Shown here: positions 25,701-40,700 of the stretch, piece by piece
How the letters are laid out: the number at the start of each line of letters is the position of its first letter
Position numbering within the stretch: the first letter of the stretch is position 1
NCBI RefSeq assembly: GCF_964355755.1
Contig: NC_092673.1
Location: forward strand, 33,243,648-33,307,647
DNA length: 64,000 nucleotides
Source: Antedon mediterranea
Taxonomy: Eukaryota > Echinodermata > Crinoidea > Comatulida > Antedonidae
Reading direction: 5' to 3'
Notes under the pieces: generated by a model
Databases searched by the model: none
Told to the model about the DNA's origin: nothing
What the model saw: the letters and a program-made list of their open reading frames with translations, nothing else
Program-made: the position numbers and the translations under genes

Positions 25701-28700
25701 CAAGCAAACTATTGTGGGATAATTATCACCATTCCATGCTTTCATGGTTAAGAACCTAATATTTGTTTTTTGTCAAATGGGTACTTTAAACAGAGTTTCC
25801 AATGCATATTCATTTCACTGAATAAATAATTATTCAATTCAAAAATGAGTTTGTGATGAATACATAAACATGTGGAACCTGAATTTGAAAGAAGTCATTA
25901 AGAAGAAATTAATTAAATCTCAAAAGCTCCAGTGAGGATTTTGCCATTTCAGTGAAGGGGAGAAAATTTGTTGAAAATAAATTTGTAGAGAATAAAACAA
26001 AATGGTTGGCCATGCAAACGTGCCCTGTTTTGAGAATTTTATACCTTTTGTGGTTGTTATTTTTAAATCAAATCAAACACATTATCAAAATTTCATGCAT
26101 TGTAAACAATGGTGACAGATATAAAGCATGCAGTATCGTCTAAAATCTTAAGTACCCGGCGTTTCAGATTTCATCTACTACGGTATACTCCTAACTATAC
26201 TTTGCTGAAAACGCATCCTACCAAATACAGGGATCGACTAGTCATTTAAAACGGCTAAATCGGCTATGACTAAAATTCTACCATTAGCAGTGGAAGTTAA
26301 AATACAAGGGCACATTTAAATTGATTGATATATATCAATCTGATACAAAGGAGAGGTAAACTACCACATGTATGTAGGTATAATTACTACTTCTGCAGTA
26401 TAACATTGAAATTGCAATACAAGTATAACAACAATCACCTCTTCTCTTAAGTTCGTTGACCCAGGTCTGCGTTTGCGATTGAACGAGTCCTCCAATCTAC
26501 TCTCGGAATTGTCTCGCTTCTGAGAAGTCGGATCCAAGGTTTTACGACTGTCCCTCGATGCTCTTGTATCAGTACCATCCCTATCCGTTGTCCTATCTAT
26601 GTTGTTATTGTAAGATCTATCGTACGACGACATGGCAAGGTCCCTTCTTTGGTTATTGTTATTTTGATGGTCTACGAGTCTGTTATTGTCTAAATTATTT
26701 TGATTAGTTGATCGCGGTTGCCTATTGTTTAATATACTGTTGCCTGGACTACGACCATCCCAAAACCTATCGTTTGTTGTTTTACTATTGTGGGTTTGGT
26801 CAGATTCCCTTGGAAGACTATTTTGAGATTTTGATTGTACGTCGAATTGACTACTACTAGGACTTATCGCGGCAATTGAATGTCGTTCCCGAGATTCATT
26901 GCGAGGGAAATTTAAGTTAGAATCTAATCCACTAGTGGGTGAATTTGAGAAGGAACGACGGTGATGAAAATCTGGCATATCTACTCCAAGCTGCTTAATA
27001 TTTTTACTACCCGGTCTGGGATCCATTAACCTATTATCACGTTCATTTGGATGTGGCCAGCTAGATTTTCTAGTATCATTTTTAGGGCCTGGAATATTAA
27101 AAGGCCTGTGTTCTCGGGGGGAGGACTGATAACCAGGATGTGGTGATCTACCACGGTGCGATAAACTCATACTCGATCTGGACATTCTATCGTCTTCATT
27201 TGATCTCGAACGTCTTTGATGCCTTCCCATGCTTTCATCTATAGGATCTTTTAAATCATCGAAAAAACTACGATCATTTCTAGCCTCTTCATTAATGGAA
27301 TTTCTACGCGATCTATTCGTCGGCGTGTACTGATCGATCGGGCGCATATGGGGGTCACTAAGGTTGTTACGAATAACAGGTCGTCTATCGGAATAATTTG
27401 CATAATCTTCAAGACCTTCGAGTTGGTCAAACGGTGAATATCTATCTCTGCTAACATCCCGTCCCCTTCCTTTGCCTAATCCTCGAGTTTGATCATGCAT
27501 AGCACGCTCAATACCCCTATCTCTATCTAACGGATAATAGTCTACATCTTGAGAAGGCCTAGCTCTAGTATGGTTGGAAGCGTAAAAATCTGCATGCTTG
27601 TCCCACGGTTGCTTTTAAATAAAAATTGAAAAAAAAAATGAAAGGTCAAACACATCAAGCAAAAATCATAAGCTTGCCATAGAAAAAAACATTGTCAGGC
27701 TTTCATAATTACAATCAAATATGAATGTTATTACTTAAAATTATGAAACAAATGACAAAGTTTTAATGAACAAACTTATTGTGGTATATTTATTTGTGTG
27801 CATGAAAATGAAATAGTAATTTAGTGATGGGTTAAGCACTGTGATTTAAACCAACATGCAGAAATCTGGGATTATAAAGTGCAAAACATTGAACAACCCT
27901 ATCTGTACATCACTCTGGGATAAACAAACGATACAACATAAATTATACATATCCCAGAGTGTTGTAAGGATTGAACTACTATACAATTAGTTCTAAGAGC
28001 ATCAAAGCCCTTCTCTATAACATGGGTCAAGGGTCGACAGGTGCAGTGAATTTAGGAACAAGTAAAAAATAAAAACAACTAATATTTAAATCAGGCCAAA
28101 GGGTTGTGAATAGGCAATGCACCACAAGGCCACACATTCTGTGGTGGTTTCTACACATGACACACACAATATACAGGTGTGATTCACATGTAGTACACCT
28201 GTGCATGTAGTGCAAAAGCAGCAGCGCATTCTGCCGGTGCACCTTTGTATAACATACATTTACAGTGGCAAATGTGATCACATGTCATCTGCATGTATGG
28301 CACATGTGATCAAATGTCATCTGCATGTATGGCACATGTGATCACATGTCATCTGCATGTATGGCACATGTGATCACATGTCATCTGCATGTATGGTACA
28401 TGTGATCACATGTCATCTGCATGTATGGCACATGTGATCAAATGTCATCTGCATGTATGGCACATGTAAATCAATATATTAGCATAAATTATCTTTTGGG
28501 GAGACATCTGAAGGCAAATTACATGATGCACGTTATTAATAATGAATTAGGTATATTCATGTGATTGGATGCTAATATCTATATATATATAAATATCATA
28601 TAATGTATTTTCATTGATAAATAATGCATCATTCCATGTTGTTTAAAAAATTACTCAATAAACAAGTATTTGTTAATTACAAAACAGAAACAACAAACAA

Positions 28701-31700
28701 ATTACGCACACATATTTTTGTAAAGATTTGAATTTGTATTTTGAGTATTGCGTTGTATCGAAGTGTTGATAATTGTGATGTCACAATACCACATGATATC
28801 AGTCTTTTGCATGGTACCAACCATGCAGGAAGATTGATTTGATCTGTAATTAAATTACCCTAAATTATTATTATTTTTAAAAATAAAAGCAGTACATTAT
28901 AAATGTTAAGATGGGTACACCTGAAAATGGTTACTAAAACTATAGATTATTATAGAATCATAAGTGGTATTGCGACTCAGTGGTTTAAATTTGTATGTGA
29001 TGTTGCAATATTTTGGTTTGTTCTTTTAATGTGGTGTAACTTACTCTGCGATCTAAGGATGATGATTTTTTATCGGGATTATCTCTATGCTTCATATCCA
29101 CCATCTCAAATCCCTGTTAAACATAATAAAAAAATAATAATAATAAAACAAAAAAATTTAAAAAAGTTGAATATCATATAAAAGTAAAGTGCAAGCCTAT
29201 AAAAACATCCTAGAATCTGATCTCATTTCTACTGAATTGTACTAATATTCTGATGGTACTAATTGGGTATCAACTACAGTACTGTACATTATACTGAAAG
29301 AACAGAATCTAGGGAGAAAGGTTTTTGGATCTAAATTGCGCACAATAAAAAGAGTTTTGTTGTTCCTGTTTTGATATGTTAATGATGTAAAAGTATGAAA
29401 GACTGCATGCAAAAACCCCTCCACCCCCCAAAAAAGAAAAAAAAGCATTCCTAAAATCATAAAATAAAGAATACCAAACCTAAAATGATCAAATAAGTCG
29501 TGATTAAGTGCACAATGACTATCCTGAGAATTTTGTTCTCATCAGCTCACTCATTCCAATAACTGCACTCTTGTTTGAGGGGGTACTCTCAATCAGGGTT
29601 ACTCCCTTTGTAAAGCTCCACTCTTGTAAGAGGATACCTTAATAATGAGAGGCACTAAGGTATAAGGGACTGAGGAGCACTCTTTATTACTCTCCTATGT
29701 ATGGGATTTAATGGTATCTTCTTGAGGACACCTTAAAAACTTTTTAATTGAGGTTGACTCAACAAATAATTCTTATTAAGCGTTACTCGATGTGGTTTAC
29801 TCTCCTATGTAAAGGTAAACTCTTGCATTAAGATGATTCCATAAAGAGAGAGGCACTCTTACTCTCCTATGTAAAGGGATATAGGTACTCTCTTGTAAGA
29901 GGGTACCTTAATAATGAGAGACACTCAAAATATAGCCCACTCTCCTATGTTTAAGCATGGAGAAATAAGTTAACTTATTTCTCCATGGTTTAAGGCATAG
30001 GTACACTCTTGTACAAGGACACACTCACAATAAATGAGGGCCACTTATATAATGAGGTATAAAGTATTGTATTGAACAAGCATGCATCATGAGAAGCACT
30101 TGGACTTTATTTGATCATTTACAGTCACTAAAAGGCAAGTTGTTAATTCATGCACGCAGATCACCTCATTGTTATTAACATATAAGCTATACAGTTGATC
30201 ATTATATTCCTCATCAGAACTGTCCAATACAATTCCCTCCACTAGGCCATCCTGTCAGGGTACATTTAAAAGCACATAGAAGCACAAGTAAAACCAAACA
30301 AAAAGTTATTACAATTATAGCAAGCAATTTAACAACACAAAATGGTTATATTATTTAAAGATGCACTGTCTCTCATGGTGGGAAAAAAATTACTAATAAT
30401 AAAACACAAATTTGAATGAATGTAATGTTTGTGGCAGATCTAGAGGGCACATTGCAGAACCAACAATAACAAATATTATAACCCTGATGGAGGAAGAAGG
30501 AACAACATCTAAAAGCTTGGAATTGATTTGGCTGTTCGTTTTGATCTTATAGTTTTTTGCTTATTTTGATTGTATCCCACAGCATGTCATTTTGTGTTTC
30601 CATTGAGATCCAGCCACTACACCCAAAGCATGTCATTTTGTGTTTCCATTGAGATCCAGCCACTACACCCACAGCATGTCATTTTTTCAGTGCTTATTTT
30701 ATTTGTATCCCCATTGAGATCAAACCACTTACTTACACCCACAGCATTGTCATTTTTTTTAGTAATTTGCTTTAGAATAACTTGGATTTACTGTTATTTT
30801 ATTTTAAAATCATTTTTAACAATTTATTAGTAAAGAAACAACAGTACATCTTTATTAAGGCAATGAATGAAGATATACTGTATAGATGAATAGTTTTATA
30901 AATATTATTCAAAAGAAAATGGTGAGAAATTGTAACGGTCGTGTGATATTAATATAAAACAATGAAGAACTTATAGAACAGACAGACAGACAGACCAACA
31001 GAAAAAAAACCCATTTAAATTTGTTGATACGAGCAAATTATATAGATGGCAATTGCAATTTGTAGTTGTTTTTTTTTTATACTCCATATTATGACAAACA
31101 TAATTCAAAGCAACATAACATACCCTTGAGCCGCTGGGCGAGTCTTTACCTCCTCTTCTATTAACTCCATTACTTGTACTGTTACTTTGTCTAAAAGATA
31201 AAAAATTATGAATATAATAAACAATTAAAAAAAAATTACCAAATTTAGCCTGGTCTTCTAACAATCTTGTACTAATTTTAGTCTATAGTCCACTTTTAAA
31301 GCATTATTTAACATAGCACAATATATAATATCATCCATTTAAAGACACACCTGAATATTGTCATCTGAAATTATTTTTTTTTCTAATTTTTTGTTGTTGA
31401 ATGCCATTTTTATGTTTCATAATAGTTATTCACTTTGAAAAAAAATGATTTACCTTAAAAAACCTAATCTATTTAAAGCAATGGGTTTCTGATTGAATTT
31501 AACTATTTTTTTTTGTTATTTTATAAGTGAAAACATAATTTTTTACCGTTTTTCTGCTGAAGTGATTTATTTTATTAAAATTACAAAATTTCCTATTCAA
31601 AATCTAATTATTAATCTTCATTTTTCATCTTTTCGGGAGACAGTATATCTTTAATTGTAAATAATACTAGATTACATATAGTACCTGATCGGCATAGGTG

Positions 31701-34700
31701 ATTGTGCCCTCATTTTTGGAGCTCCATCCACCTGTATGTTTAGTAGGGCGTGTACAGGCGCAGCATTTTTTATCTGCATTTCCAATTCCTTATCCTGAAT
31801 ATGATCTGCGTCCATCGGTTGCGTTGTTTTTTCTTTCTTAACAACACTAGCGATAGCACTGAACATCTTCGTTTGCTACAAAAGTAAATGAAAGAAAAGA
31901 TTATTACTTATTTATAATATTATATGTATTTAATGAATTGCACCATATACTTACCACTAAATTAACATTTTAAATAAGTTAATTTCTATAGTACTGTACT
32001 ACTGTATTTTCTTTGTTAATATCAAATTCTTAAACATGGACCAGAACAATAATTTTGGATGTCTAAACAGTTACAGAATCTAAACTTGAAACAAAGAAAT
32101 TTAGGCAATGTAATGTTTATATTGCTGACCACAATATCATGGATTTTAATCCACTGAATTTTAAGTTCAAAGATGTGTGGTACAGTACACCTCCATATAC
32201 AATTCAATTTATTTAACTTTATTTAACCACAGATCAACACATGCTTGTTCTTCCCTACAAGTTGACAAAATCTAATTTATTTATTTAATTTCCAGTCTAA
32301 ACATTTTATTAAAATGTAAAAATGTTTATTATCAAGTAAAAATCTTGATAAAGCTACAAAAAATTATGATAAAATGTAAGACAAAGCGGTGATATAGTTA
32401 ATTTCATAGTGAACTGCAGACATGAAATTATTTTAGTGCTAATAAATATATAAACAGCATTTATATATATATTTATATATTTATATATATATATTTATAT
32501 ATATATTTATATATAATATGATAATTATAGGAAAAATGTGCGCAAACCTATTCATGAAGAAAAAATGTGAAGAAAAATAGATAACAATATATAGTTGAAT
32601 ATTATACAGGTACAGAATTTAAGCATGGGTGAATATAGGGGTATATAGAACCTGGGCTAGATATACCAAACAATATAATTATTGTGTTTTATGGGGATAA
32701 GAGGAAAACCTGCTAATATACATAACAACGTTCTATTAATTCAGGTGCCATTGAGACACAGTATTAAGTAATATACAGGGGTGAAACATACAGTTACCTC
32801 CTGAGTGGAGGGAATAGGGATTTGTATTGTATTGTTAAAGATGTATGTAACATTCATATAATATTCAAATTAGTACAATTAAATTTGCATAAAATTAAAA
32901 TTTAGAATATTTATTTTTAAGTATACTTGGTCAATTTTTCTATTTATGGAAAATAGTTATTTTAACATTGATGTACACAAATTATAGGGTAAGATATAGT
33001 AATAAAAGAAATGAATGATTTTAATTTCTTATTTGGAATACAAATTGTAATATCAATTCTGAAACCTGTGCTTGAAAATGGAATAATTAAAAATGAATCA
33101 TGCCAAGGCAAGTAAAACAAGCCTTCTTAAAAAAATTTGGAAAAAAACACATGATTAAAATATACCAAAAGATCATGCAAGAAATGGGGAAAAAATGGAG
33201 TAAATGCATGCACTTTTTTAAGTGCTTAATTTCAGGAAACCTTAGACTATCATCACAACAAACAAGGAGGAAAAATGGACAATCCTATCACTAGTATATA
33301 TCCGCTCTAATCACATTTGTGTCCTTGTGTTCTGTGTGCGTATATGTTTCGAATGTAACTGGGTGTGTTCCAGTGCTGTTCAAAAATGTGCACATTGTTT
33401 CTACAAAAAGCATCTTGCACAATTTTAAATTTTATAAATTTGAATTTGTAATTTTCCACCCTTAAAATTTGGTATTACAAGTAACCAATTTTTAATTATT
33501 ATGTTCAAAAATTATACATGGTTTAATTTCAGATTGATAGTGGCTTATTGGTTTGTTTATGGTGTATTAAAAAAACATAGTTATATTCACAGAGGCCACA
33601 TATCAATTTGGTTATACAACGCATTTCTGACGAAACGTGCCTTCTGCATTGGGCGTAAAGGAATTGAAGTAATGATAAAACTTTCAGGGATTGAATTTAC
33701 TATTCAAATATGAATAAATTATTTTATAGCACTATTTACTGTATATAAATATGATAAAAGATAAATAGTTAAAAATATATATATATAACCGGTTTGGATA
33801 TCATAGGGTATAGTCATATAACTGTAAAAATGACAAGACTCTTATGCAGAAGATGTGTGGATATGTTAGTATATAAAAGTGCAGAAAATTGTGAATTAAA
33901 GATATCAAGAAAGTCATGCAAATTGTGTTGGGTGAACCAGGTGAACATAAGTTAGGGGTGAACACTTCTTTTGCGGTTACCTGCTTAGCGTCTTGAATTA
34001 TCTAAAATTGACCAATTCATGCAAGAAAAAAATGTTTACAAAGGTTATTGACACAGTCTGTGACAAGTGACAAAAGAATAAAAAGTGTAAAATGACGACA
34101 ATTGTAACAGAACAATTTGTAGGTAAGAGAGAAGTTATTCATTTATTGGTCTGTGATATGCTAATTACAAATGGAGACCTAATGAATTATTAATGAGTGC
34201 TGTTATTAGGAAGTTGTTATATATAGTAACCTCTCCTCAATCTATCCATAAAGTTAATTAATAATTAAAATGAATATTGAAAACTTTACCCAAACCACTA
34301 ATCTACATAAAATATTTCCCACAAAAATACCCAATTAAAAAGGCAATAAAAATTCATAAAATGTATTAAAAAAAATGTTATCATCTATAAGCTTTTGCAA
34401 ATCTGAGAAGGCTGATGAAAATCAATATGGAACATTTAACCACACTGGTTGATCAAATTATCTTAAAAAACACAACACAACAAACGTACAAAACAAATCC
34501 CAAAAAACAATACAAAAAAATTGATTTCAAATGATAAAGAAGCTGAAAAAGAAATTTGTGAATGAAATTACGGAAACAATGAAATGATTTGTTTAGAAAA
34601 AAACACATAGTACTTCAAAATAAATTTATATTATTTTATATATATATTTTGAAAATATGATTTTTATTGGTTTTTTTTGGCTAAATAATGTTATGTTAAT

Positions 34701-37700
34701 GTTCCAACACCAATGCATACATGAACGGTTAAATACAACATTGGTATATACAACAGCCATCAACCAACCAAGGTAAGTAAACCAAATACACCATATACCA
34801 ACACCAAAGGATTCACACAAATCCAGAAAAAACCCATACAAAGTCAAAAATTATAAAACTTGATATCCTTGTGAATCCAAAGACAATGGATTGAGCATTT
34901 GTATAAAAATATTCAATACATACCAACGTTAATTTGTTAACAAAACCAAGTACCACGTTAAACCAGAATATGTACCTTACATTACCTCAAACACCAGATA
35001 TATACCAAAACCATACCAACAAGAAACCATTAATACCAAAATGTAATACCAAGAAAACCAGAGAATCAACAAAAAACTCCAAACACCATAATTAATCAAC
35101 AACTGATGTGAAGGCGACGCTGATAAACTCAATAATGAGCAAACATTTTCTCAAATTTTTGTTTCAAGTTTTAAAATTTATTTCCAATAACAAAATAAAA
35201 ACCACCAATTACAAAGTTTCTGCATAGGAATGACATTTGGTTATGTTAGTCTTATTCATGTCCTAACAGCGAATCAATCGTAACATTTTGTAAAAGGCAT
35301 GTCTTAGTTGGAAACAGGACAATATAAATGTTGCATTATTATTATTTAGACAAAATTAAAATTATAAACTTTGTTAAAAGATCCGAGTTACATAAAAAGT
35401 TGCTATAAATAAGCAGACAAGTTCTGTATTAAAATTGCAATGGACTATTTAACCAATAAACCCTTCTAATTTAAACAAAAGCTGATATTTTATTTTTAAT
35501 TGAACTTATAATCAAAACCATTTACCAAACTATTTATATTAATTATTTTCAGTAAGAAAGAGTCTTATATTATCTTGCTTATAGTTAGAGAAAATAACTG
35601 TAGCCTGCTATATCTGTGTTTTGATTTTTGCATATAAAGGAAAAAATTGTTTCGAATAACACCTCAAATGGAAGCAAAATCTTTACCATTAACTAAAAGA
35701 AAAAATGTAGATAGATATATTTTCACTGAAAATTTTCAGATAATTATATTGTATCAATAGCCTTATACAAATCTTAATAAATTGGCTTAAAATCTTAAAA
35801 ACTTGATTAAATGAGTATGAATAATGAATTAATAATACAATACTGTAAGTTAAAGTACCCATATAACCCAATTAATAGTTATATTTTATATAGTCTATCA
35901 TATTTACATATATGTACATAGTATTATATAATTTTATGTATGCCAATTACTTAAGTCCAGATACATCATTTGCATACACATGGTTTTGGATATTTGCATA
36001 TTCAAATTTAATTTAAATTATTGTTAATGTCACAGTTTTAATTAGTAAATGATTAAGTATTACTAATTATTTATTGTTATAATTTTATTATGATTACTAA
36101 TTTGTTTTTTGACAAATAATGATTTATATTGAGAATAGTAAAAAAATATAAGATTAAAGTTATATAAATGACGAAAATAAATATTAGCTAAAATAATTGT
36201 CAAACTCAATGGAATGTTTAAAACATTGGAATTGCACGATAAAATTATCTACAATAAAACATATCCACCTTGAGTGCATTGCCAATATTACACGTCCATC
36301 AAAAAAACTATTCTAGAAAAAAAATAGTAAATTTGAAAATTAAAGAATTTGATCCTATGAGATACTAGATTGGATCCATGTAAATACCCTAAATCTGTAC
36401 CCTCACACTATAAAATGGATTCCGAAGAAGAAATAATAAAAACAATATATTACTGTTATTTGAATACTAGAATGGATCCACATAAATACCTCTATCTATA
36501 TTATGACTCGCATTACAATAGATCTAAAGAAAGAGGAATTAATACCGTCAATCATATTATGACTGTTACCCGAAGATTAGAATGGATCCTTTCAAATACC
36601 CTGCATAGTTTATCCATCAAAATAAACAATATAATCTACTGTCGATCTTGGACAGCTGCAATTATTTATATTTATTTGCACTTTTTATAATTGTATTGTA
36701 ATATTACCAACACTCAACAACATATGTACAATTGCCTTTGATACTACAATTGCGGAAACCTTTTTACACCGCAAACGTTCCAATAATATTTAAAAATACA
36801 AAAGAAATATAAAACCCTTAACATTTACATATTTATATTTCAGAAAAAATAAAAGTTTTAAAAATTGTATTTATGGTAAATAAAAAATATTCAAGCCTCT
36901 GTTTTTCGTCAAAACCTGTTGCATGCTTTGGTAATCTACGCCATAGAGTCCTGAAATTAAAAAAACATTAAATTAAAAGAAAACATCTGATATAGGAAAA
37001 TCTATCTTTTAAGTATTTACATAAAAGGTAGATTTAAATACTTTTTTCTTATACATGTTGATAGCAAATATGAGAAATTTGTACCAAAATTGTGATTTAT
37101 GTATCTTTAATAATTAATTTAATTCACCAAAATATTTAATTATTATGGTAATTAATGATTGTCAACATATTTATTGCACAATAAATTAATAACAAGTTAA
37201 AATATTAAAAGTTATATATATAATTTATATGATTTTAGACTTGATGAGTATTAGATAGGAAATTATTTTTTTCAAGCAGACGAGAACATTCTAAGAGAAA
37301 TTTAATGATGAAATAGTTATTAAACTGTAATTTATTTCTAAATTGAATTTTAAAATTAACTGTAAATGTAATACTAATAAAGTTAATACTTTAATAATAT
37401 AACTATTATTGGTTGTATTTCATCATTTTCATCAAATTTTCCATTAAAAAAATAATTTTGATTCATAATCATAAACAGTAAATGACTTTTATTACTGCAT
37501 TTTCTTCATAATTAGTTAGTAATTTTAATTGTTATTGCTAGGTGATGGAAGTGATGATAATGATAACAATGATTTGAGAGATTAAGCACCAACATGATAA
37601 GAAAGAAGTATAATAGAGAGTTTGTTGAAGAAACCTTGAAGAAATGTTATTCCAAATCTACTTATAAATTTAAAAAAAAATCAATGAAGTTAGTCTGCCT

Positions 37701-40700
37701 TGTAAATCCCAACTAAGACTACCACATTAGTATGTTTGAAACATGATAAAAAGAGCAAAACCAATGGAAAATTACAGACACAACTGTTTTAGATGTTAAA
37801 GCAAACAATAATCAAATTGACTGGAAGTCAGTGGGGTTTTGGTTGAATTTTACCATTTATTTTGTCACTTTTTATAAAGTGAAATATTTTTTTGGTCTGA
37901 AGTCTGATTTACTTAATCTTCATTTTCATGTTTTTTTGGGGACAATAAATCTTTAAATAATGTTAAATATATCTAAAATTTATTAAGAATTTTATTATAG
38001 CTCTTTTAATTTTCCAATTGATAAAGTAAATAAAAATGTGAAATTATACAGGAAACAGCTATGGCTGGATGTCTATAAAAAATAACTGTTAAATTTGAAA
38101 TTTGAGTTCATAATAATATGTTATGGTATGGTGAGATAATACTAATATAGCAATAACAAAGACGCAGTTGGTAAATTTAGAAAATATAAATTATTCATGA
38201 TAACTTTTAACAAACAGTCTGCTTAAAATTTTTTATATTTTTGACAATCTTATTGTTTTTCTACGGGCTATTTTAAACTATAATTTGTATTATATAATAA
38301 AAAAATTATTTTTGTTTTTGTTGCTTTTGAGAATTGCGCCTTGGTTATAAAAGATAAACATTAGAGTTTGTTTGTATGTATTATATCCTTAGTCTTGATG
38401 CTTAGTATCACGTTTCAACCGCTTAATTCACTACTTAAAATAATAAGAAAATAATCCCATTGTCACCAATAACCATTTATACATAGATTCTATGTTTTTA
38501 AGATCTGTCAGATTCATTCTTTGTTTGTTTATATAATTTTAGTGGATGCATTTTATACAATAGAGGGGCAGTCGGCAGTATTATGCGCCCCCACTATTTT
38601 AAAATCTTAGATCTCCCACTGAGAAACCATTAGTCACAATTTTAATAATTTTGGATGCATAGAATCTATGAATAAAAAAGCCCAATCAAGTATACGCAGA
38701 CTACTATACTATAAATTCTAATACATTTATTTACCCAAAATATTACCAAATACAACTAAATACTAAAACACAAACTTTTAATATTGTGTTTATTTAGATG
38801 GATATATAGTACAACTGTGTTTAAGATTTAGCCTATTCAATATTGTGAATACTAGTATAAGGTACCAATGAATTATGTACAGTTTTAATTATTTTGAACT
38901 TTTAACAATGTGGTGCAAATTATAGTTAATGTAAATGCTGACCAAGAAATAGATAGAATATTAAAAATGTCATCAGATTACAGTAGTATTGCCATATAAG
39001 TGCCATAAATTAACAAGGGGTTACTTAGTTTATAAGGGTCTGCTTCAGGATCCTTAATGTGTTGTGCTATTTGTTTTCCTGGTCTTAATAAAAATATATT
39101 TATATGGCCCACTTGTATTTATGTCTGAATAATTCTGTGTTTTTATTGGTTACAAATTCAACAGTTACTAATTGTTTGCTAAAAATAACAGGTTAATTCC
39201 GTGACTGGAATATAGCATACGTTTATTTGATGTGTTTAAAACCTTATCGTTATACTTAATAAATAATTATAATATTATAAAATAATTATATAAAATTTCC
39301 CTAAATATTAATTTAATTAGAGATAAAGTTTCGTATGAATGAAAAGCATATTTATAACGATGAGTTGAAGCCCTATAATCATTATTATTTCATAAAAGCT
39401 ATGAAAGATGAATTGGTTAATTATGGTAATTAGAAGCGTCTATGAAATGCAGTCCCTCTGATATTGCAGTGCAAACACCTGGAATATGCAAATCAAGTTT
39501 TTAAATATGCAAAAGACATTAACATGCAGTAAAAAAATGGTCAAGAAAGTGAATAGAAATTAATGATACCTAGAATTCCACCCTTGTGAAAAGCATGTAA
39601 TGTGTTATAGCAACCACAAAAGCAGATAAAACATCTCGATATTCTGTATGCTTTCTTTATAAATGAAATATCATTTTGAGTTAAAATATGAAATGTACAA
39701 CAAGTGTAATAGTGTTAAAATATGAATGTGCCAATTAATAATGTGCTCAACATTGTTTCAGCTGAATTAGACAAGCATACAGAATGGGTGCATGTTTTTG
39801 CTTTTCACCAAAATATTTAAAGAAAATATGTCAAAAAAAATGACCCATCAGTGAACAAAAAAAATACCTGAATGGACCCATTTTGCGGCTGATCAGTTAG
39901 AGTTAAGACATTATTATTTGCGGGAACTTGTAAGCGAGATCGTTGCTCTAGCTCCAACGCTTTACGACGTTCCACTTTTGCCAGGTATTCCTTTCGTTTT
40001 TGATCACGCAGCTGTTTGAGAAACGAATATCATGTTCATATAAAATTTATTTTATCTATAGCAAGCATTTTTTTTTTCAGGCAAACACTCCCCTCTATAA
40101 AAAGAGCATTCATACATATAAATAAAACAGAAAATGACACCTGTCTCTAAAGTGATACATCACAGGTGCACTGTGTGAACACCGGTTTAATAATTTATGT
40201 AAATTATGCATTCCAAAATCCTACAACAATGCATGCTACGTATCATCCGCCATGACTGCAAATATTTCACGGATATACAACCAAACAATTGTAAAGGGAT
40301 AGTATATATTATTGTTGACATTCATGGCATAAGAAGCCAGAATAATAAGATGCAAACCTATGCATTGCCAGGGGTTGTAGTAACACACAGAAAGGATGCA
40401 AATGCCTATTTTAATTAAAAATTCGCCGAAAAGCACTACTGTTTGAGATAGTAATTACTACTACGACAGACTAAGAAGAGAAAGAGAGAAAAAAAAAACA
40501 AAGCAAGCAGATAAATGCAGTAAGGGGACATAATCCACAACTGAAATTGCCGTACACAATAGAGGGCGCATGACAGAAAATACTGCTCCAACAGTCGCAA
40601 GACATAATAACACTGGAGCAATCTTGAAATGTGCGTATAAACATCCCAAAAGTGTTTGTTGCAAACAATTTTCCTGATTTATCGTAAACATCACATGCCT

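Noticed and set aside
36900-36955. Exon-like segment after AATTTCAG at 36956 on the minus strand
   Set aside because: In phase 0 it stops after DSMA; in the other phases it runs on without a usable donor. A short Cav2 isoform is imaginable but nothing supports it.
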